From Verrucomicrobiota bacterium (GTDB lineage Bacteria > Verrucomicrobiota > Verrucomicrobiia > Opitutales > UBA953), in assembly GCA_030831965.1 (NCBI GenBank), contig JAURJZ010000084.1:1-40338 (forward strand): DNA of 40,338 bases, written 5' to 3'. Every line of letters starts with the position of its first letter. Within the stretch, counting starts at the first letter, position 1. Below, piece after piece: positions 32,946 through 40,338 of the stretch. The notes below the pieces were generated by a model. That model was not told the origin of the DNA. It saw only the letters and a program-made list of their open reading frames with translations, and did not search any database. Position numbers and translations under genes: made by a program.

Positions 32946-34049
32946 ATGCCCAGCCCCCGCCACCTCCTCGCCCTCGCTCTAGCCGCCTGCCTCGGCGCGG
33001 CGCCCTCCGAGTCCTCGCTGGTATTCAAGGCCGGGGAGACGAGCGGGCACCCGAGCATCCGCATCCCCGCCCTGTTGCACACGGCCAAAGGCACCCTCAT
33101 CGCGGTCGCCGAGGGGCGCGACGCGCCCACGGACCAGGCGGGCAACGACCTGATCGCGCGTCTGTCGACCGACGGTGGCAGGACATGGACCAAGTCCGCC
33201 GTCGCCCTCGAGCTTGGCAAGGACTGCATCAACAATCCCTGCCTGGCGCAGGACGCCAAGTCGGGGCGCGTCTTCCTCTTTTACCAGGTGTTTCCGGCCG
33301 GGATGAAGGAGTTCGGCGGGCTGGCGCCCGGCCCTTCGGGTCCGACCCGGATCGCCTACCTCGTCTCGGACGACGACGGGCGCTCGTGGTCGAGGCCGGT
33401 GGATGTGACAGAGGCCCTCAAGCCCGACATCGCCACGACGACGGCCTCCGGCCCCGGCATCGGCATCCAGATCACGAGGGGACCGAGGGCTGGCCGGCTT
33501 GTGATCCCCTTCAATTCCCAGGGCCCCAAGGGCAGCTTTGTCAACTGGGTGGCCTATTCGGACGACGCCGGCAGGACGTGGAAGCGGGGGGCCGATGTGC
33601 CGCAGGTCGGCATGCAGCTGAACGAGGTGCAGGTTGCCGAGACCTCGGAGGGCGGCCTTTACCTGAACTCGCGCCAGTGGAGGGGCACGGGCGGCCGGAA
33701 GGCTGCCTGGTCCTCGGATGGCGGCGAGACCTGGTCGCAGGCCATCGAGGACAAGACCCTGCCCGAGCCGGTCTGCCAGGGCTCGCTGATCTCGTTCGAG
33801 GACAAGGGGCGGCACGTGACCCTGTTTCTCAACCCGGCGGGCCCGAAGCGGGCCAACGGCACGCTCCGGATGTCGCTCGACGGCGGCAAGACCTGGGCCA
33901 AGTCCCGCGTGCTGGTCCCGGGGCCCTTCGCCTACAGCTCGATGGCCCGGCTGAAGGACGGGCGCATCGCGGTGATTTACGAGCCCAACAGCAACACCGA
34001 GATCCGCCACCTGACGGTGGACTTGGCATGGCTGGAGAAGGGGGAGTGA
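32946..34049 (+). CDS. nanH: Exo-alpha-sialidase (GH33), predicted lipoprotein
   Basis: Six-bladed propeller sialidase of 367 residues. The N-terminus has a good lipobox, ALAAC with Cys15, so it should be lipid-anchored at the cell envelope. The RIP motif is SIRIP (R39). Five Asp boxes are visible: STDGGRTW, SDDDGRSW, SDDAGRTW, SSDGGETW and SLDGGKTW. A likely acid/base Asp is in GNDLIAR, the nucleophile pair candidates are Glu in LNEVQVAE and Tyr in FAYSSMARL. Further arginines (NSRQWRG) fit the triad. It is last in the plus-strand sialic acid set. The start follows CCCCAACC without a Shine-Dalgarno. Confidence 0.93.
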   Translation: MPSPRHLLALALAACLGAAPSESSLVFKAGETSGHPSIRIPALLHTAKGTLIAVAEGRDAPTDQAGNDLIARLSTDGGRTWTKSAVALELGKDCINNPCLAQDAKSGRVFLFYQVFPAGMKEFGGLAPGPSGPTRIAYLVSDDDGRSWSRPVDVTEALKPDIATTTASGPGIGIQITRGPRAGRLVIPFNSQGPKGSFVNWVAYSDDAGRTWKRGADVPQVGMQLNEVQVAETSEGGLYLNSRQWRGTGGRKAAWSSDGGETWSQAIEDKTLPEPVCQGSLISFEDKGRHVTLFLNPAGPKRANGTLRMSLDGGKTWAKSRVLVPGPFAYSSMARLKDGRIAVIYEPNSNTEIRHLTVDLAWLEKGE

Positions 34050-34163
34050 GTGCGACAGGGGCACGGGAGGCACACGGAGGTCCCGGATGGGCGCCTTCCA
34101 GGCATGAGAAGAGGCGGTTTCGGGCAAACCTGCCCATCCGAGGCAACGAGCAGAGCGAATCTC

Positions 34164-34191
34164 GCCCGCGGACACCGCAGTCACCGCGGGC
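34164..34191. repeat. Hairpin between convergent sialidase and epimerase genes
   Basis: GCCCGCGG (34164-34171) and CCGCGGGC (34184-34191) form an 8-bp stem with a 12-base loop, 18 bases from the epimerase stop. No T run follows on either strand, so termination is uncertain. The same spacer holds the ACAGGGGCACGGG word at 34055-34067. Confidence 0.4.
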
Positions 34192-34208
34192 CCGCCTTCC
34201 CGCCGTCC

Positions 34209-35402
34209 CTACTCGTAGCGGCCCTCGAGAAGCTGCCAGCAGACGTATTTCTGCCGGGGCATGTGGAAGGGACCCTTCCACATGTTCCCCTTGAGCTCGG
34301 AGGTGGGTTTGCCGGCGCGGTCGAGGTAGCCGTACCACTCGCCGTGCTCGCGGTCGGGAAAGCGCGCGTAGGACCAGTCATGGACCCGGCGGTGCATCTC
34401 GGCGTACCTGGGGTCGCCGGTGTGGAGGTGGGCGAGGAGGGTGGCGATGATGGCCTCGTTGTGGGGCCACCAGAACTTCATGAAGTGCCAGTATTCCTGG
34501 ATGGGCTTGCCGTGGAGGTCGGTGAAGTAGAGCAGGCCGCCGTGCTCCTTGTCCCAGCCGCGCTCCCACATCCAGTCGAGCATCTCGAGCGAGGCGCGGG
34601 CGTGGTCCTTGTTGCCGGTGCGGCGGGCCTCGCGGAGGATGAACCAGGCGGCCTCGATGGCGTGGCCGGGGTTGAGCAGGCGGCCGTCGAAGTGGTCGGC
34701 ATAGACCTCGCCCTGCGGGCCGACCATCTCCATGACGGCGCGGAGGTCGGGCTTCACGAAGAAGGTGAGGATCTCGGAGATGGCGACGTCGGCCCACTCG
34801 GAGAGGGTCTTGCCGCGCACCGGCACGTCGCCCAGGCACGCCCGCATGTCCTGGGCGGTGACGAGGGTCATCATGAGGGGCGAGAGGCCGCGGGCGGGGC
34901 GAAGGCTCTTGGGGGCGATGTGTCCGGGCTCGCGGTTGAACCTGAGGAAGCTGTCGTAGGCGGCGAGGGACCGGTCCTTCCACCCGGCCTCGCCCGTGGC
35001 GCGGAAGGCCTCGGCGTAGCCGATGGCGGCGAAGCACTCGGAGAAGACGTAGCGGCGCATGCGGAGCGGCTGGCCCTCGCGGGTGACGGTGAAGTGGAGC
35101 TTGCCGGAGGGTGAGCCGCACTTGTCGCGCAGGAACCGGGCGCAGGAGAGACTGGCCTCGAGCCACTCGGGGCGCCGCTCGACGGTGTTGTGGAGGACGC
35201 CGAAGGTCCAGGCGGAGCGGCCCTGGAACCAGACGGACTTGTCGGAGTCGAGCAGCTCGCCGCGGCGGCCGAGGGCGGTGAGCATCCCGCCGTGCTCGCG
35301 GTCGAGGCCATGGCGGAGCCAGAAGGGGAGGACATCGCCCAGGAGGCCGTCGCGGTAGGTCCGGAGGAGCTCCTCCTTGCGGCTTTGAAGATACGGTGTC
35401 AC
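34209..35402 (-). CDS. AGE family epimerase (N-acylglucosamine 2-epimerase)
   Basis: (Alpha/alpha)6 barrel of 397 residues predicted to convert ManNAc to GlcNAc, the step after the lyase. Family hallmarks are FWLRHGLDREHGGMLTALGR, WFQGRSAWTFGVL, NPGHAIEAAWFIL (catalytic His), KFWWPHNEAIIATLL (second His) and HGEWYGYLDRAGKP. GTG 35402 is preferred: it begins MTPYLQSRKEELL, as in the family. The longer TTG 35444 lies inside a palindrome that seems to hold the promoter. It is convergent with the sialidase. This kind of epimerase, rather than NanE acting on ManNAc-6-P, is what Bacteroides uses for sialic acid. Cellobiose 2-epimerase is an alternative within the family, less likely from context. 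Confidence 0.88.
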   Translation of the reverse strand: MTPYLQSRKEELLRTYRDGLLGDVLPFWLRHGLDREHGGMLTALGRRGELLDSDKSVWFQGRSAWTFGVLHNTVERRPEWLEASLSCARFLRDKCGSPSGKLHFTVTREGQPLRMRRYVFSECFAAIGYAEAFRATGEAGWKDRSLAAYDSFLRFNREPGHIAPKSLRPARGLSPLMMTLVTAQDMRACLGDVPVRGKTLSEWADVAISEILTFFVKPDLRAVMEMVGPQGEVYADHFDGRLLNPGHAIEAAWFILREARRTGNKDHARASLEMLDWMWERGWDKEHGGLLYFTDLHGKPIQEYWHFMKFWWPHNEAIIATLLAHLHTGDPRYAEMHRRVHDWSYARFPDREHGEWYGYLDRAGKPTSELKGNMWKGPFHMPRQKYVCWQLLEGRYE

Positions 35403-35437
35403 CCCGGGCAGGCTGGATGGGAGGGGGCGGGGGTCAA

Positions 35438-35457
35438 CTGGCAAGGGAACTTGCCAG
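35438..35457. promoter_or_regulatory. Perfect inverted repeat between epimerase and phosphatase genes
   Basis: CTGGCAAG-GGAA-CTTGCCAG has 8-bp arms (35438-35445, 35450-35457) around four bases. It lies 36 bases before the epimerase GTG and 28 before the phosphatase ATG. It may be an operator, or two back-to-back -35 boxes, since each strand carries TTGCCA. Confidence 0.55.
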
Positions 35458-35484
35458 CGGCCGGGATTGTCCGAGGTTCAAGGC

Positions 35485-36498
35485 ATGAACTTGCTCCTCT
35501 TACGGCCGCTCGGAATCGTCCTGCTCAGCCTGCTCGTTGCCGGTTGCTCGCCCCCCGAGCCCGAGAAGGGCGCGTATTTCCTCGTCATCGGCGACTGGGG
35601 CCGACCGCCCAAGGACGAGGTGCGCCATGCCCAGCAGCGCGAGGTGGCCGGGGGCATGGCGGCGACGGTCCGCGCCTCGGGCGCCCCGCCCGTGGCGGTG
35701 ATCTCGGTGGGGGACAATTTCTACAGCCACAGCCCGTCGGATCCGAACGACCCGCTTTTCCGGACGGGCTTCGAGGAGGTCTACGCCGACCCGGCGCTGC
35801 AGGTGCCCTTCTGGGCCTCGCTCGGCAACCACGACTACCAGAAATCGGTCAAGGGCATCCTGGCCTACGCGGGCGGGGGCATGGGAAGCGGCCGGCTGAC
35901 CCTGCCGGCGCGCCATTGGTCGCGCACGGTGGAGGTGGCGCCGGGCACCAAGGCCAAGCTGGTCTTCATCGACAGCAATCCCTTCATCAAGGCCTACGCC
36001 AAGGCGCACTCGGACGCCCCGCTGCAGGACCGCAAGGCCCAGCTGGCCTGGCTGGACAAGGAGCTGGCCGAGCCGGGCGTGGCCTGGCGGATCGTGGTCG
36101 GCCATCATCCCTTCTGGTCGTCGGGGCCGCACGGCAACCGCGCGGCGGTGAGGGCCTACGAGGCCGAGGGGCGCCCCTGGAAGCAGGCGGTGGTCAACGG
36201 CGTGCCCGAGGCGATTGTGGACATGCAGACCCAGGTGCTGCCCCTGCTGCGCAAGCACAAGGTCCAGATCTACCTCTGCGGGCACGACCATCACGGCGAG
36301 GTGGTGCGCGACGGCGGGCTGGTGCAGGTGCTGAGCGGCAACGCCTCGGAGGCCCGCAAGGCGTTCGCCCAGCCGAACACGCTCTACGCGGGCCAGCACC
36401 TGGGGTTCGCCACGCTCTCGCTCGGGGCCGACAAGGCGGTGGTGCGGCAGCGGGACGAGGACGGGCGGGTGGTCTTCGAGCTCGAGGTGGCCCGCTGA
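35485..36498 (+). CDS. Metallophosphoesterase lipoprotein (purple acid phosphatase-like)
   Basis: 337-residue calcineurin-fold hydrolase of the tartrate-resistant acid phosphatase (ACP5) type. A lipobox LLVAGC (Cys21) predicts an envelope lipoprotein. The five metal blocks are in order: VIGDWGRPP, SVGDNFYS, LGNHDYQKS, VVGHHPFWSSG and CGHDHHGEVV. The Tyr next to the GDN block (GDNFY) is the residue that gives purple acid phosphatases their colour. The natural substrate is probably a phosphomonoester outside the inner membrane. ATG 35485 was chosen because it starts the signal peptide. The gene is divergent from the AGE epimerase and shares its palindromic spacer. Confidence 0.88.
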   Translation: MNLLLLRPLGIVLLSLLVAGCSPPEPEKGAYFLVIGDWGRPPKDEVRHAQQREVAGGMAATVRASGAPPVAVISVGDNFYSHSPSDPNDPLFRTGFEEVYADPALQVPFWASLGNHDYQKSVKGILAYAGGGMGSGRLTLPARHWSRTVEVAPGTKAKLVFIDSNPFIKAYAKAHSDAPLQDRKAQLAWLDKELAEPGVAWRIVVGHHPFWSSGPHGNRAAVRAYEAEGRPWKQAVVNGVPEAIVDMQTQVLPLLRKHKVQIYLCGHDHHGEVVRDGGLVQVLSGNASEARKAFAQPNTLYAGQHLGFATLSLGADKAVVRQRDEDGRVVFELEVAR

Positions 36499-36510
36499 GC
36501 CGACGGGAAA

Positions 36511-36531
36511 GGGGGCCCGCCGGCCCCCCTT
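36511..36531. terminator. Hairpin terminator between the phosphatase and enolase genes
   Basis: GGGGGCC-CGCC-GGCCCCC (36511-36517, 36522-36528) is flanked by AAA on the left and CTT on the right. It could end both convergent transcripts. The T tracts are short, so strength is uncertain. Confidence 0.5.
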
Positions 36532-36556
36532 GGCTTCACCGGGCTTCCGCCGCGCC

Positions 36557-38058
<1,502 letters not shown>

Positions 38059-38073
38059 GGGATGAGGAGAATC

Positions 38074-38102
38074 GAGAAAAGGACGGAGGGTGACCTTGGC
38101 AA
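38074..38102 (-). promoter_or_regulatory. Candidate promoter of tRNA-Val (TTGCCA-17-TTTCTC)
   Basis: TTGCCA on the minus strand (38102-38097) starts 44 bases before the tRNA 5' end. The -10 position TTTCTC is weak. The 14-mer around the -35 is identical to that before rpmB. Confidence 0.45.
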
Positions 38103-38219
38103 GGGGAATCCAAGGGACAGAGGGGACCGGGGGAGCAGGGGTGCGAACGCCGCGGGGAAAGGAGAGCGAACGGGGAGCGGGCCGGCGAGGTCACCCTGCC
38201 CTTGCGGGCGTCCGCCCCT

Positions 38220-38579
38220 TCATCCGCCGGCAGCCCGATCCCCGGACACGGCGAGCGCGATCCAGCCGGCGAGCAAGGCGGTCCCGCCCAGGGGCGTGAC
38301 AGCGCCGAGCCAGCGGGGGGCGCCGAGGGCCATCGCATAGAGGGTGCCGGCGAACACCAGCGCGCCGAGGAGGAGGCAGGCCCTGCCGAGCCGGGAGGAG
38401 GGGGAAGACGGGAGGACGGCGACGGCGGCGGCGTGGACGAGGAGATAGAGGGTCGCGGTCTCCCACCAGCCGGCGGCGTCGGGGAGCGCGGCGAGACGCT
38501 CCTTCAGGCCGTGGGCGCCGAAGGCGCCCAAGCCGACGGCGAGGGCGGCGGCGAGGGCCCCGGCGGCGCGGAGCGGCAT
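38220..38579 (-). CDS. DUF423 family membrane protein (YgdD/TMEM256-like)
   Basis: 119-residue membrane protein with four hydrophobic helices. The N-terminal GLGAFGAHGLKERLA is the DUF423 signature, and the spacing TATLYLLVHAAAV and LLLGALVFAGTLYAMAL fits the family. Function is unknown. The ATG lies 3 bases after the clpC stop, so it is the last gene of the clpC transcript. A 161-base spacer separates its end from tRNA-Val on the same strand. Confidence 0.9.
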   Translation of the reverse strand: MPLRAAGALAAALAVGLGAFGAHGLKERLAALPDAAGWWETATLYLLVHAAAVAVLPSSPSSRLGRACLLLGALVFAGTLYAMALGAPRWLGAVTPLGGTALLAGWIALAVSGDRAAGG

Positions 38580-38582
38580 GGC

Positions 38583-40338
<1,756 letters not shown>

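Noticed and set aside
38088-38196. GGGTGACC and GGTCACCC, 93 bases apart, each beside a GGCAAGGG/CCCTTGC word
   Set aside because: The 8-base arms are far apart, and the flanking words are in the wrong order for a true inverted repeat, so this looks fortuitous.

Overview
The window is very GC-rich chromosomal DNA from a Gram-negative bacterium, most likely a Verrucomicrobiota member (possibly Opitutae-like). This assignment is an inference. It rests on a planctomycete-type cytochrome c/DUF1549/LamG/DUF1553 protein paired with a DUF1501 protein, an LL-diaminopimelate aminotransferase (DapL), a FabV enoyl reductase, many Gfo/Idh/MocA and TIM-barrel sugar enzymes, and LPS genes (MsbA, heptosyltransferase). 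The genes visible are ordinary chromosomal ones. I see no insertion sequence, phage, CRISPR array, rRNA or origin.

Layout. 1-2.9 kb: the end of an unknown gene, an OGG1-like DNA glycosylase, and a convergent ammonium transporter. 3-7 kb (minus): MsbA-like exporter plus heptosyltransferase, TerC-family protein, then tRNA-Arg(CCT) on plus. 7-11 kb: NYN/OST-HTH RNase-like protein, small membrane protein, citramalate synthase, unknown secreted protein. 11-16 kb (plus): cytochrome/DUF1549/LamG/DUF1553 protein and DUF1501 protein, closed by a strong terminator. 16-19 kb: panC, tRNA-Phe, dapL, tspO. 19-26.5 kb (minus): carbohydrate block with xylA-xylB, a sugar epimerase-type TIM barrel, two Gfo/Idh/MocA oxidoreductases and a secreted five-bladed-propeller glycosidase-like protein. 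26.6-29.4 kb (minus): fabV-parA-dgkA operon and rpmB. 29.5-35.4 kb: sialic acid utilisation locus with a NanM-like mutarotase, MFS transporter, N-acetylneuraminate lyase and lipoprotein sialidase on plus, and a convergent N-acylglucosamine 2-epimerase. 35.4-40.3 kb: lipoprotein phosphatase, enolase, tRNA-Val, DUF423 protein and the C-terminal part of ClpC cut by the window edge.

How the genes work together. The sialidase would release sialic acid outside the cell, the MFS protein would import it, the mutarotase would equilibrate anomers, the lyase would give ManNAc plus pyruvate, and the AGE-family epimerase would convert ManNAc to GlcNAc. This is the Bacteroides-type route rather than the E. 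coli NanK/NanE route. No kinase, deacetylase or deaminase is in the window.

Expression signals. Many start codons have no Shine-Dalgarno sequence and are preceded by a C-rich pyrimidine tract. A CTTGCC or CTTGAC element lies about 40 nt upstream of all three tRNAs and upstream of several protein genes, twice as a divergent inverted pair. It looks like this organism's -35 element. Several spacers share short degenerate repeated words. No gene-free stretch exceeds about 300 bases; the longest are 158-434, 7049-7279, 16805-17060 and 18436-18630.
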